From Akebia trifoliata (taxonomy: Eukaryota; Streptophyta; Magnoliopsida; Ranunculales; Lardizabalaceae), in assembly GCA_017979445.1 (NCBI GenBank), contig CM030709.1, forward strand, positions 4,816,001 through 4,880,000: a stretch of DNA of 64,000 nt, given 5' to 3'. The position numbers and the translations under genes are program-made. Under the pieces are notes generated by a model, which ran no database searches, had not been told where the DNA came from, and saw nothing but the letters and a program-made list of their open reading frames with translations. This document shows, in pieces, positions 37,825 to 49,007 of the stretch. Every line of letters starts with the position of its first letter. Within the stretch, counting starts at the first letter, position 1.

Positions 37825-39090
37825 TTCAAAGGGATGAGGGGAAGGGGTTGTCAAACTCTTCGGCCGATTGTAAAGAATGTGATCCTGAAAATAATATTGA
37901 AGAAAAAACAAGCATTATTTGGAGAGAAATATGAACTTTTTTCTCTAATAATTACTTAAAGATTGTTGGAATGAAATTTGCAAAAAATCCAAATATTTCA
38001 CATTGAACTTACTCATGTCAACATTATTATGTATTTAAATTTCATAATTTTATCACTTGAGATAAAAACCTCCCATTTTTTGTGTTTATCAGAAGGTAGA
38101 ACCAGATATGTGTAGAAGGCTCCACCAGGTAAAAAAACTCCATTTTTTTTTATTTGACTTAAAAATCCAAATTATAGAAAGAAAAAAAATAGATTTTTTT
38201 TTTCTTGATTCATCCCTAAAAAAGAAAACAGAAAAAATAAAAAAATAAAATGAAAATCCAAATATATGGAGAGATAAGAGTATCAGATTGTGTTGTATCT
38301 TACTGTGGTGTAGACTGATACATTGGATCATTATCTCATGTAATTAGGGTGTAGTTATACAGTTACATATGTAACTGCTCCATGTAATCTTTATCTATTT
38401 CAGTTATTTTGAAAGTCTTGTCATGGAATCAGAGCCATGGCTGGCTGGTTTCGATCCTACAATCTGACCGGCCATGATCCTACCCTTTGTTTTCTTTCTT
38501 TAAACCATACTATTCTCAACCATCATATGGCACCGGGCAACACTCCCCTTCAGTTGTAAACCCTTAATGGGTATTTTATCAAATGGTTCATGTGCAAAAT
38601 CGTTTGATCATCTCAGCCATGCTTAAACATCGGTTTGTTTCCTTCTGGATTTTCTTCAGATAGTTCACACGCACAGCCCATTCATCAGCCCACTAGAATT
38701 TCTTGCCTTTAAAAAAAAATGCAATCTTTGATTAATTGGGGTTCTTCATTTTCTTCAAGTAGAGAGAGAGAGAGATCAAGCCCTATCTAGTCTCAATGAT
38801 TCTGGAGTTCTTTTGATTTTATCTTCAATTGCAGAGTATTTCACAGCTGAAAAACATAGTTACTTATAAATTCTTCAAGAGATCAAAGACAGAGAAGAAG
38901 AGACACTACTCACCTCTCAATTTCTGTGGAACAATAGATCTTGATTGGATTCGATTCTAATTCTTCACACTGTTGCTTCGGTTCTCTCCTTCTCCTCCTC
39001 CTAGGTTAGAGCCACCTCTCTCTCTCGATGAATCTCACTATTTTCATTGCTCTTGAACTTAAAGAGGCACCTCTTATAACGGTCTCATAT
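37825..39090 (-). pseudogene. Gene fragment copy in unit C
   Basis: The 60-nt exon (37884-37825) is bounded by TTTTCAG and GTAAGT as in unit B but has several amino-acid changes (DHILYNRPKSL...). The leader-like exon ends near 38913 with donor GTGAGTAG. The intron between them is disrupted by the retroelement fragment 38276-38705. No coding start was found. A decayed or captured fragment of unknown family. Confidence 0.45.
38276..38705 (+). mobile_element. Retroelement LTR end with primer-binding-site-like motif
   Basis: Replaces about 290 bp of unit B sequence (20755-21040). It runs through LTR-like sequence to TGGAATCAGAGCCATGG at about 38424. That is one mismatch from the initiator-Met-tRNA primer site TGGTATCAGAGC used by many copia elements. 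About 270 bp of leader or 5' coding-like sequence follows. Truncated on both sides; no matching second LTR in the window. Confidence 0.6.
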
Positions 39091-40425
39091 ATTTCAAAAT
39101 TTGACCGTATGATAGCTTGGATCCAATCCTCTTTTAACGGTCTAATTTCTTTTAAAATGTGGCCGTTCATTTGCGGGAATCCAACGGCTGAAAAGGTGCT
39201 CTCCAATGCTTTGAGTTTAACTTTCAAAAATGCCACCTACAGTACTTTCCAGACCACTAACTCCTTTTATTGTTATATATATATACAAAGTAAAATTAGT
39301 CCTGATTGGTGATTTTTTCAACCGATTTTGATTTGAATATATTTGAAAGGGCTTGAAAAAAAAGAAGATTTTATACCCATACTAACATGAGATTTGATCA
39401 AATGTTTAATTGTGATTTTCAAATCCAGCTTCAAGGAGAGAAAATTTCAAAGATTATTGAGAAGAATAGTTTCAATATTGAATATCAAAGCCATTTATCG
39501 TGCTTGGTCAATCCAAATTGAATGAGAACTTGGCCCTACAAGCCATTTTGAATTTGGACTTTGCCTGCCTTTTCTCACCTAATAGAAAGAGATAAGAACC
39601 GTTCTCTTTTCCATTTATATCTTCTAAAAGTTGGTATTTCATTGATCGGGATTCGGGTAAACAATGATTCAGCGAGTAAATCGAGAAAGATGCACCCATT
39701 CCTAAAAATTGGCAAGAGGGGGAAGACAAATCATGTCAAGGGTCCCACATTATTGGTTGATCGAGAATCAAAGTTGATTTACTAATGAGTCGGGAAATGC
39801 TATGGTTCGTAATATTATGCATATTCAATTACTTCTTTCAGAGAAGGCTAAGGTCAAGCGTATCTTTTGAGTTTGAAAGGAGAGGGTATCTCCAACATGG
39901 TTTTAAATCTTGTCCGATACATCTCGATATCATCCACCAACGATACTGATAGACAAGACAAACGTATCAGACGAAATTTAAAACGTATCAGTAATACCCC
40001 TTCAATTCAATTTGTCCAAGATAATTTCAAAATGAATACTTGTATGGTTTGGGCTCCATCAACCCAAAACAAAACAAAAAATGAATTAAAAGAAAGCACA
40101 CGATCCCCCATCATGTAAGTTGGGAAGTCCAACTATTAAAATTTATACATATCCCCATTGATATATGTATCTAGTGAATAAGTCCCGATCGTTGGATTTT
40201 GCGCTAAAATAGTGGGGATCATGTTTTGTGTGTTTTTTCTCGGGTCATTTTTCAGGAGTCAATGAACCTGAACCTACTTATATCATCCAATAATGTTTGA
40301 TATAAAGCATTCAATAAAATTGTATGTCACTAAAATGCTTTAAAGTTTTACCAAAATAAAATAACAGAAATACCTTATAAAAAGATTTATAATCTATAAA
40401 TAATGAAAGTGTAACTCCCTCTATC
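39091..40425. other. Unit C stretch upstream of gene fragment
   Basis: Orthologous to 21421-22710. Nothing beyond the conserved, unassigned 39500-39780 block and a half-decayed foldback near 40190-40290. Confidence 0.45.
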
Positions 40426-40649
40426 AATATATTGAGTAATGATAATCTGACACCCTCCGTGCATACTCAAAATACTCTCTTGACGTGGGATGTGCCAGAA
40501 CCATGGATTTTCTTTAAATTGGGATAAACAAAATCTGTGCAGTTGTGTATCTTGAGACATAAAGTCTATGATTCTAGCACGTGCCACGTCAGGAGGGTAT
40601 TTTGAGTATGACACATGGGGGAGTCAGATTATCACGACTCTAATATATT
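40426..40649. mobile_element. Foldback MITE (TGATAATCTGAC family), unit C
   Basis: The left AATATATTGAGTAATGATAA and the right GATTATCACGACTCTAATAT are inverse. Orthologue of 22711-22933, with a better preserved right end. Confidence 0.75.
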
Positions 40650-40737
40650 ATATTATAGATGCGAGATTATTTAAAATTGCATTTCCATAGTGTGCAATTT
40701 TTATTGTGTTGGATGCTTGATGTTATGCAGATTGGAC

Positions 40738-40945
40738 TAGAGCTGTCAATGGGTCTGATTTTAGCCCGATCCGCCCGACCCGCAATGGAACATGTTTGGG
40801 TTTACTAATTTAGTCCATTTAATTATCAGGCGGGCTAAGCCTGCTTTATTATTCGCAAATGGCCCGAATATATGTGGACAAGCTATACGTGGATTGGGCT
40901 TGGATTAAGGTTTTATTTCTTCAGGGCCGGTCCATTGACTGCCCT
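40738..40945. mobile_element. hAT-like MITE (GCTGTCAATGG ends), unit C second copy
   Basis: GAGCTGTCAATGGGTCTG at the left and CGGTCCATTGACTGCCCT at the right. Orthologue of 23018-23211. Confidence 0.7.
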
Positions 40946-42182
40946 ACAGAACCATAAATCTTTTTCTTGTGAATCCCGAAGCAAAGGATCTACAGTTAGG
41001 TGATGGGAGCGTATGAGGGCGTCTAAAAACGAAAAGAGCGTCAGGTTATCACGACTCAAACATTAATTGTTTATTTATATTTGATGGATTGCGAATGATG
41101 ATGGGTACTGTTTATATTTATTTAAAAATAATTGGATTTTTTTTTTTAAAGAGAGTTTGTAACAAAATTGTGAAGGTGATTCTTAAAAAAAAAATTATTG
41201 ATTTTTGGGGAGTCAATAGAAATTAATAATTTTTTGGGTTGGGTCTTCCCAATACAAGATTTGTTTTTTATATTTATTGTAGGTAAATGCCTGTTTTCTA
41301 GCCATCTACATTAAATATTATGGACATAGGATTGACACAATCTTGATACCTACATTTACGTATACATTTAGAAATTGAAGCATCCAACTAAGATATATAG
41401 ATTGAATTGTGATAATCTAACGCTCCTTTTTGTATGCTCTCTGACCTGACAGTTCACAGAATCATAAGTCTTTGTCCTTGTGTATCTTGAAGCAAAAGAT
41501 CTACAGTTCTGTGAAGGGAGCATAAAAAGAATGTCTAAAAAAGAGCGTCAAATTATGACGTCTCATATAGATTATATGGGTTCAAACCCATCCGACTAGA
41601 AAGCCTTACTAAGGTTTTCGAGGGGCGTGTAAAAGAACATTTGGTTATAGTTGGTTACTACTCAATATGGGATAATTAGCTATAGCCGATTCCTCCACGT
41701 AGCGTGCCCTTAAAACATGATCTGGCGCTAGAATATGAGAAAGGGAAATTTTATTGACACGTCAACAAATTCTAAGGGCCCTCTTATTTTTAGGGGGACC
41801 TCTAAAAATTTTAAAAATTATTTTGAACACTCCATATTAAAATCAAACTTTTTTTTTTAGTTCTAGATTTTAACTTTGGCCGGCCCTTAGAAGTTGGGGC
41901 TTATCATTATAACTTCCCTGTGAGGAAAAACACAACTTTCTTGATAAATAGTAAGTTTTCTAGGAATCTATATTTTGGAATCCTTGAGAGTATCCTTTCG
42001 TTTCAATTGTCCCTTTTATGGAAACTTATTATTTTCATAAGACTATTCAACTCTAGAAATCTCCACAAAATCAGCAAAGTGTGTTGGAGAAGTCAATAGA
42101 GAGATTCCCTAGAAAAATAATCTGCATTGAATTCTAAAAAATAAAAATATAATACTATTCTCTAGAAAATTTGTGTTTTTTA
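40946..42182. other. Unit C stretch with foldback MITE pieces
   Basis: Contains a partial TGATAATC-family foldback (about 40950-41060, ending GTTATCACGACTC) and a fuller one at about 41395-41573. It also holds the locus (about 41112-41150) that lacks multi-arm elements 2 and 3. No gene. Confidence 0.5.
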
Positions 42183-42949
42183 TGTTGGAATAATGAATGA
42201 TAAATTAAACTTTAGGTTTGTCTCAAAATCTGAATTCATACTAACAGTCACATGGGTAGTTACAAAACTTATTCATAATAGTCATGTGTAGAAAAAATTA
42301 TTAAGAGTTGCAAGATATTTTCTAAGAATTATGTATATCTTTAAATATGTGTATTAAATATACTTTTTTCAAGAGTTATGTATCTCTTCAAATAGGTGTA
42401 TTAAATGTACTATTTCCAAGAGTTATGTACATCTTCAAAGATGTGTATTAAATAGTAATAGTTGCAATATATTTTTAAAGAATTATGTATATTTCCAACA
42501 ATTCCCTTTATGAATATGTGTTTAATTGGTTTGTTTCTTCTATTTATAGTCCATCCTTCATTATATTTTTTATAGAATTTTTCTTGATCATTTTTATATT
42601 AGTTTCATAGAGAGAGTGTGTGCAAATCATAGTTGTTTTGTTGTTCTTGTGGTTTGAAATGTTACTATCAAAAGAAGGAGATCATTATATCCTGGGAGAC
42701 AGTCGCCAAAGACCATGAGTACTAATGCAGGGCAAATATTGTCTTAAGGACATAGAGTCAAACTCTCTCATTCATTTCTTTCTTCTATTTTTTTTGTATA
42801 CATCACTGTAAGTGTTTTTGAATTTTATTTTAATTCAATTTCCATTGAATATTGTTTTCTTACTTCTTCAAGAAGAGAAAATATATTGTCATATTCAATA
42901 AGAATAACAATCTTAAGACAATATTTTTTAGATTTTGTATTTTACAAGA
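42183..42949 (+). mobile_element. Ty1/copia LTR-like 5' region and leader
   Basis: Begins with TGTTGGAATAATGAATGATA, a usual start for plant copia LTRs, and leads to the gag start at 42950. I could not place the 3' boundary of the LTR or a convincing primer-binding site. The unit B copy is 25104-25898. Confidence 0.55.
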
Positions 42950-43699
42950 ATGACTATTACATCTGTTATAAATTCTACCACTCCTATCACTATTCCAACT
43001 CATGTTAGTCATGGGGAAAAATCTGAGAAATTCAATGAGATTGAGTTTAAGAGATGGCTGCAAAAAATGTTGTTCTATCCCACTACATTGGATCTCATGA
43101 GGTTTCTACATAAAGAAACCCATACTTCAAAAGAAAATGAAATTGATAGTTAAGTATTGATTGCTATGGATGCATGAAAACATTTTGATTTTTTATGTAA
43201 AAATTATATATTTAATGGATTGGACAACACATTGTATAACATCTATAGCCAAATCAAAACTTCTAAAGAGTTATGAGAGTCTTTAGATAAAAAATATAAA
43301 ACATAAGATACCGGCATGAAGAAATTCGTCGTCGGTTGTTTTTTTAATTTTAAAATGATTGATTCAAAGACTATCATAAGTTAAGTCCAAGAGTTACAAC
43401 TTATTTTACATTTAATACATGTAGAAAATATGATGCTTAGTTAATTATTCCAAGTGACTGTAATAATTGAAAAATTACTACCAACTTTAAAAGACTTTAA
43501 AAATTATTCAAAGCACAAATGTAAAAAGATGAGACTTGAGGACTTGAATGTGAGATTGATAATAGAAGAAGATAACCATATTTCTAAAAAGAAAATAGAA
43601 AATGTTTCTATGAAATCCAAGGCAAACTTAGTGGAAACTAGACAAAAAACCAATAAAAAGAGAAAACATTCTAATCAAGATTTAAGTCAAGGCTATTAA
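42950..43699 (+). pseudogene. copia gag relic
   Basis: Opens ATG ACT ATT ACA. Early residues read EKSEKFNEIEFKRWLQKML, the usual copia-gag N-terminal (UBN2-type) pattern. A stop follows at codon 68 and further stops are scattered through the region, but one reading frame remains recognisable through LPTLKDFKNY and the Lys-rich tail. The zinc knuckle just downstream (43715-43760) reads C-V-C-H-T-stop-G-H-C-A-K-D-C, so it is disrupted. Not functional. Confidence 0.85.
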
Positions 43700-44990
43700 A
43701 AAAGGTTCAAATGAAAATGTTGTGTGTCATACGTAAGGTCACTGTGCTAAGGATTGTCGTTTGAACAATGGACAAGAGAACTTTAAAAAGAAGACAAACC
43801 AAGTACATTTGATCGAGGAAGAGAGACTAGTAACTGAAGTAAATTTGGTAAGCAACCCCAAAGAATGGTGGGTGAACATTGGAGCTACTCGTCATATTTG
43901 TTTAGATAAGATAATGTTATGTTCGTATGAGGAAGTAGAGAATGAAGAAAAAATATTTATGAAAAATTCTACAACTTCCAAGGTTGAAGGCATAGGCAAG
44001 GTCGTACTAAAAATGACCTCGGACAAGGAACTCACTCTCAACAATGTGTTGCATGTTTCATATATACAAAAAAACTTGATTTCAGAATTGTTGTTGAACA
44101 AGAATGGGATCCAAGTTAGTTTTTGAATCCGATAAATTCATACTTACTAAAAATGGGATGTATGTGGGCAAAGATTATTTGATTGATGGTTTGTTTAAGA
44201 TGAATATAATGACAATTGTGTTTTTAATTTCTAATATTAATAAAGTAAATTTTTTTGTTTATGCGCTCGAGTCTTTTAATGTGTGGCATAATAGATTAGA
44301 TCATGTGAATTTTAATACTCTGTATAGATTAATAAATTTATATTTATTGATTAAATTTTATATTAACCCAAATCATAAGTATGAAAAGTGTGTAGAGACT
44401 AAAATGATCAAAACACCATTTCATATGTTGAAAGGAATATTAAACCTCTAGAGTTAATTGACAGTGATATATGTGATTTATAATTTGTGCAAATTAGAGG
44501 TGGTAAAAAATATTTCATTACTTTTAATGATGATTACACAAGATATTGTTATATGTATTTGCTAAGGAATAAAGATGAAACCTTAGAAATATTTAAGAAT
44601 TACAAGAATGAAGTTGAGAGAATCAACTTAACAAAAAGATAAATGTAATAATAAGAAGCGATAGAGGTGGTGAATATGAAGTATTTGTTGGTGAATTTTG
44701 TATAGAACTAATAATTCACCAAACTATCGTTCCTTATTCGTTTCAATTTAATCGTGTTGTTGAACGCAAAAATTAAACATTAAAAAAATGATGAATGCTA
44801 TGTTAATAAGTTCTGATTTACCCTTGAATTTGTGAGGGAAAACAATTATTTTCGCAAATCACATTCTCAACAAAATACCTCACAAGAAAAATGACCAAAT
44901 TCCATATGAGTTATAGAAAGGACGAAGACCGTTATATAAATATTTAAAAGTATGAGAGTGTTTAGCTAAAATAATGGTTTCTATCAGTTT
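43700..44990 (+). pseudogene. copia pol relic (protease and integrase only)
   Basis: 43761-44126 is open and contains the protease region WWVNIGATRHIC, where the usual active-site DTGA is NIGA, so the catalytic Asp is lost. GAG-pre-integrase follows (NVWHNRLDHVNF, near 44280). Integrase core pieces are YFITFNDDYTRYC near 44510, SDRGGEY near 44660 and ERKN near 44765, then KIPHKK and YLKV.ECLAKIMV to about 44986. There are several stops and shifts. Reverse transcriptase, RNase H and the 3' LTR are absent. The relic stops abruptly near 44990. Confidence 0.85.
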
Positions 44991-45079
44991 GTATAAGTTT
45001 TAAATTTTATTAAAATTTACACTTTGAAACTACTTTCTATTCTTATTCAATTACTAAGATTTGTGCTTGTTTGTTACAG

Positions 45080-45140
45080 ATTTTGAAAATGATAACCAAT
45101 GATGAGAAGCATGTATGTTATGCTCAAGAAATGACATTGG
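45080..45140 (+). other. Possible isolated exon (61 nt)
   Basis: TTGTTACAG precedes and GTGAGTTA follows a 61-nt stretch open in the frame ILKMITNDEKHV.... Both splice signals are good, but no neighbouring exons or family were recognised. It could be a fragment carried by the CACTA-like element downstream, or chance. Confidence 0.2.
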
Positions 45141-45904
45141 GTGAGTTATAGTATTACCTTACTACTTCTAATTTGTTGACATTTTATGTTTTCTATTTCC
45201 TATGGTAAATTTTGAAGGAATTTATGTATATGCATTCATTCCTTGAAACTGCAAATTTTACATGCATGTATTTAGTCTCATATATTTATAAGAATATCTA
45301 TGCATATGTGTTTGTACTTAATTCATGTGTTGGATGCATTTTGGATAAATGTGTACTCGTGGCTTGATGAGTCTATCCTAACTCTTTATTTGATTTACAT
45401 GTGTTTCTCTATTAAAAATTCCTACTTTAGTAGGAATCGATTTGCATTGCATCCTTACGCGCTCACATATCAAATCTTTTATATGATTTTTATAGTATTT
45501 GTTTAGATGTTGATTATGTTCCTATGAATTTTTACTGATTGCAAGTAGTGCATTATGGTGTTCATAATTAAGTATGGGAGTACAACAATGTCATAAAACC
45601 ACATTTGAGTAGCTGATTTTTTGTTTCTTAATTTTATTTTCTTTATTTATAATATTAGTGTTTCAATTAGTACTTGGTTTATCACTATAAGAACTAACCT
45701 TTGTATGTTTTGTAATGTGAATGTTGTGTTTTATTTTAATTATGATGTGATAATTAATTGAAATATAATAAGTAAAATGTAGGGTGCCAGTAACATTTCT
45801 TAAGAAATTGAAGTGTGATACGTGAAATTTAGGGTGCCAATAGTAGTTCCTTTTCTTTATATAATTGCACATTTTATTTTGAAACGAAAAATTTAATAAA
45901 TTTT
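45141..45904. other. Intergenic, one MITE end fragment
   Basis: AT-rich. Near 45760-45850 two fragments of the CCCAACTTTTACTTA-type MITE end occur (AAATGTAGGGTGCCAGTA and AAATTTAGGGTGCCAATAG). Otherwise nothing seen. Confidence 0.4.
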
Positions 45905-46235
45905 TTTACAACATTAGAGGCGGTTTTGAACCGCCTAAAATAATATTGATTTAAAAAAAAAATTGTTATTAAGGGTGGTTTTAATCCATCAGGTATAGTT
46001 CATCTATTTAATTATAGAAATTAATTCGAGGCGGTTTTAAACCACCTCTAAAAATCTAATAATCGCCTTAAATCACATTAATTAGAGATGGTTTTGTAAC
46101 AGTCTCTAAAAATATAACAACCGCCCTTAAATCACATTAATTAGAGGTGATTTTTAAATCGTTCATTAAATTGTTTTTATTAGAGACGGTTTTATAACCG
46201 CCGTTACTTGGCCACTTAAAGTAATTGACGACATC
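45905..46235. mobile_element. CACTA-like subterminal repeat array
   Basis: Six imperfect palindromes of the type AGAGGCGGTTTTGAACCGCCT, about 50-70 bp apart, each carrying GGCGGTT or a decayed form and its inverse. Dense short inverted GGCGGTTTT motifs like these are typical of subterminal regions of plant CACTA (En/Spm) elements. A possible terminus CACTATAGTAGG lies at about 46239. No transposase. A similar TGGCAGTTTAAGACTGCCA palindrome lies at about 46732. Confidence 0.5.
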
Positions 46236-46262
46236 ACTATAGTAGGCGTATGACTAAACCAT

Positions 46263-46265
<3 letters not shown>

Positions 46266-46317
<52 letters not shown>
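46266..46317. repeat. (AT)n microsatellite at element 4
   Basis: About 26 uninterrupted AT units directly abut the left end of the multi-arm foldback element. A shorter (AT)n at 46697-46710 abuts the right end. Confidence 0.95.
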
Positions 46318-46320
<3 letters not shown>

Positions 46321-46696
46321 AAATGTTCAGCACCCTAAGTTTTACCACACACTTTAACAAACGTTTTTTGTCCTACATGGGTTAGAAGTTTTGGATGGGC
46401 TGATTTTTGGTGAGGATGATCTCTATGATTAGAAGATCATCCTCCCCAAAAATCAGCCCATTCCGAAATGTTTAGCCCCATGTTTACACGTTGAAAAATC
46501 GTGGACCGTCCATTTTTGTAAACCATTTTTGATGGGGTTAGAAGTTTTGGAATGAGCTGATTTTTGGTGAGGATGATCTCCTCATCATAGAGATCATCCT
46601 CACCAAAAATCAGCCCATTCCAAAACTTCTAACCCATGTAAGACAAAACACGTTTGTTAAAGTGTGTGGTAAAGCTTAGGGTGCCGAACGGGACCC
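46318..46696. mobile_element. Multi-arm foldback element 4 in (TA)n
   Basis: Begins GGGAAATGTTCAGCACCCTA and ends TTAGGGTGCCGAACGGGACC. Terminal arms of about 50 bp include CACACACTTTAACAAACG. The four core motif copies alternate in orientation around TGGACCGTCCA, which is inverted relative to elements 1-3. Confidence 0.92.
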
Positions 46697-46710
46697 ATAT
46701 ATATATATAT

Positions 46711-47218
46711 TGGTGGCAATTTTCAATAATCTGATGGCAGTTTAAGACTGCCACAAAAAGCTTCATTTTTTTACGAACGTGATGAGAAGAAAAACACGAG
46801 TTTCCTTGAGATCGATACATGTTCTTTAGGGATCCATTTCATTTGGATTCTTACAAAATATCTTCCCATCTCAGCCGTTCATTTGATGGTATTGAAATTA
46901 GTATTTTCTTGAAGATTTGGCTACCATGTCATGTATGGGTATGGATATAGGTGTTGGACTTGATTGACCTTTGAATCATAGAACATGGGCATTTTGTGAA
47001 CTTTGTAATTTTCTATGACAACTGTATGTGTAGTGGGTGGGGGCATTAAAACCCTCATGGGTTTGAGTGGTGGAACATTTTCTCCCCATTCATTTGTTGG
47101 GTATTGGGGCATTAAATGATTCACTTACGTGCTTTTCTATCAATCAATTCCCATACAAGAGACCACATAGTTTTCTCAACTTGAAGAAGATGCACTAAAC
47201 TAAAATAAAAATAAAAAT

Positions 47219-47252
<34 letters not shown>

Positions 47253-48439
47253 GGACTACTCATGATTCTGACCTTTGAGTGGAGTTCTCTGTTCCCCCAC
47301 TTAATTTTACTCCATAAAGCTTCCCTCTTTTAAAAGAAAAGTCTTTATCTTTTATATGTAAAAGTTATTCCTCCTCACAAGAGAACATGAGCAAGGGACC
47401 AACACAATTACTCCTCTTTTAAGAGCACATATCCTTTCAACTTGCTTGCCATGGTAAGAGAGAGAGAGAGAGAGAGAGAGGACAAATGGTTTATGGGATA
47501 CCCATTAATAAAAGAATCACCAAGGCTTCATTATGGGGGAATAGGGCTCCTTTTTCTAACACTAGGTTTGCAAGACTTTCTAGGGCAAGTCAACAATAAA
47601 GGTAGAAAGGTAGGCTTTTCTACTATAAAGGTCATCCCACTTAGGTTAATATGGGGACATGGGTTTAGTGTTTAAAGCATCATTTTGTTCTTTCTTTTTT
47701 AGTTTGTGTAAGTTTGGATTAAAAGACCATTAAAAACTGATCCAAATGTATCTACTTCGCACTGTCACTCACCCATATCAACCATACAATGCGAGTCAAA
47801 TCTAATCTATGTGTGTTGGGTCCATCTAACCTTATATGTGTGTATGTATGTATGCATGTATGTCTGGGAGTCTCAATTGGTGGCATGGCTAACTAAATAA
47901 TTGTTCAAGGGCCTCTTAAGGTTGATCTTGTTCTCTGAAAAGCAAGCATATCTAAGGGGTTTAGGTTATGGTTGTCTGTTAGGTCTACTACAGTTCTCTT
48001 TTATTGTGTTTTACTGCTTTTTTTACATGGATTTGACATGGATAAGGGTCCAAGTTATCTCCTTGTGTTGATTTTAAAGAGTGAAATGACACCTTGTGTG
48101 TGTTGATTGTTGAGAAAAATATATCTCGAGAAAATAAATTTCATGGGATTCAAATTTTTTTTGTCCGTAGCGCTTGGAAAACTGTTGAAAAGAGAATTGG
48201 TTTTTAATCTTAGGGTAGGGGTAATAATGAGAGAACAACATAAGGTTTTTCTTTGGGATGACAAGAAAATCATTTTCCCCAAGGGATTATCGAAAAATAT
48301 GACTTCTTGTCGAGAAGGAAAAATGATTTTTTTTCAAAGAAATTCTTTTTTCTTCGAAAATGCAGTCCTGCATTTGCAAATAGATTTTCCATGCAATCAT
48401 ATACACCCTTTGGACAACGGAATCTAAAACTCATAGGTC
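46711..48439. other. Intergenic, simple repeats only
   Basis: Contains (AAAAAT)n at 47205-47252, (GA)n at 47458-47480 and (TATG)n near 47836-47863. Short open frames, such as the minus-strand one ending at 46921, have no recognised homology. A GAAAATCATTTTCC-rich stretch (48255-48430) is loosely palindromic. Confidence 0.5.
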
Positions 48440-48645
48440 AATTTTGAGAAGACTAATGATAAAACGATACGTTGACACATACGCAGTGTATACATGACTG
48501 ACGTGGCAAGGGCACAAAACCGTAGATCTTTTCCCTGTGTATCCCGAAGTAAAAGATATATGGTTTTGTGTCTTTTTCCACATCAACCTCATACATACCG
48601 TGTATGTTTCGGTGTGTACATTTATCGCAATTCTTTTGAGAAATG
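48440..48645. mobile_element. Foldback MITE, GATAA family relative
   Basis: CATACGCAGTGTATACATGA and, inverted, CATACCGTGTATG flank a palindromic centre with AAACCGTAGATCTTTTCCC and GTATCCCGAAG. Same design as the TGATAATCTGAC family but diverged ends. Confidence 0.5.
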
Positions 48646-49007
48646 ACAACCCTTCACTTGGCACCATCATATCTCTAAGGATGACTCGTCCGTGCACGGC
48701 ATGTGAATCTTACAATCAAGCCCCCCTATGAATTTATACCCTTTGAAAACCTCAATGATGCATGGGAAGAATGGTCCCAAGGGTGTGGGTTCATTAAATT
48801 AAATTAATAGAGCATCCATTCCTCTACTATGATAATGACTTTAGGGTGAGCCAATAGACCATCTTATTTAAGGGAATATATGAATCCTAATTATCTCTCA
48901 TTTTAAATGAAAATTTCAAAATTCCCTTATTCTTTGATGCTTAAGTATGAAAATATGGAGATTCTTAATAAAAGAATATTGTTAGGAGGTGACAAAGTTT
49001 TTACATT
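48646..49007. other. Intergenic, nothing seen
   Basis: AT-rich; no gene, repeat or signal recognised. Confidence 0.5.

Larger units (their letters stand above)
26321..43495 (+). repeat. Tandem duplication unit C (complete unit)
   Basis: The most complete copy. 26326-37650 matches unit A and 29865-43495 matches unit B. It starts immediately after the broken gag relic of unit B and itself runs into the longer copia relic at 42183-44990, so the repeated unit includes the 5' part of that retroelement. Unit C alone has a retroelement LTR/primer-site fragment at 38276-38705 in place of about 290 bp of unit B. Confidence 0.85.

Noticed and set aside
42183..42840. Complete LTR pair for the copia relic
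   Set aside because: Only one LTR-like start was found near the relic. The other (25104) is the paralogous copy from the tandem duplication, not a 3' LTR.
46921..47112. Minus-strand Pro/Tyr/Met-rich small frame
   Set aside because: No domain, no splice or promoter context; too short to support as a gene.
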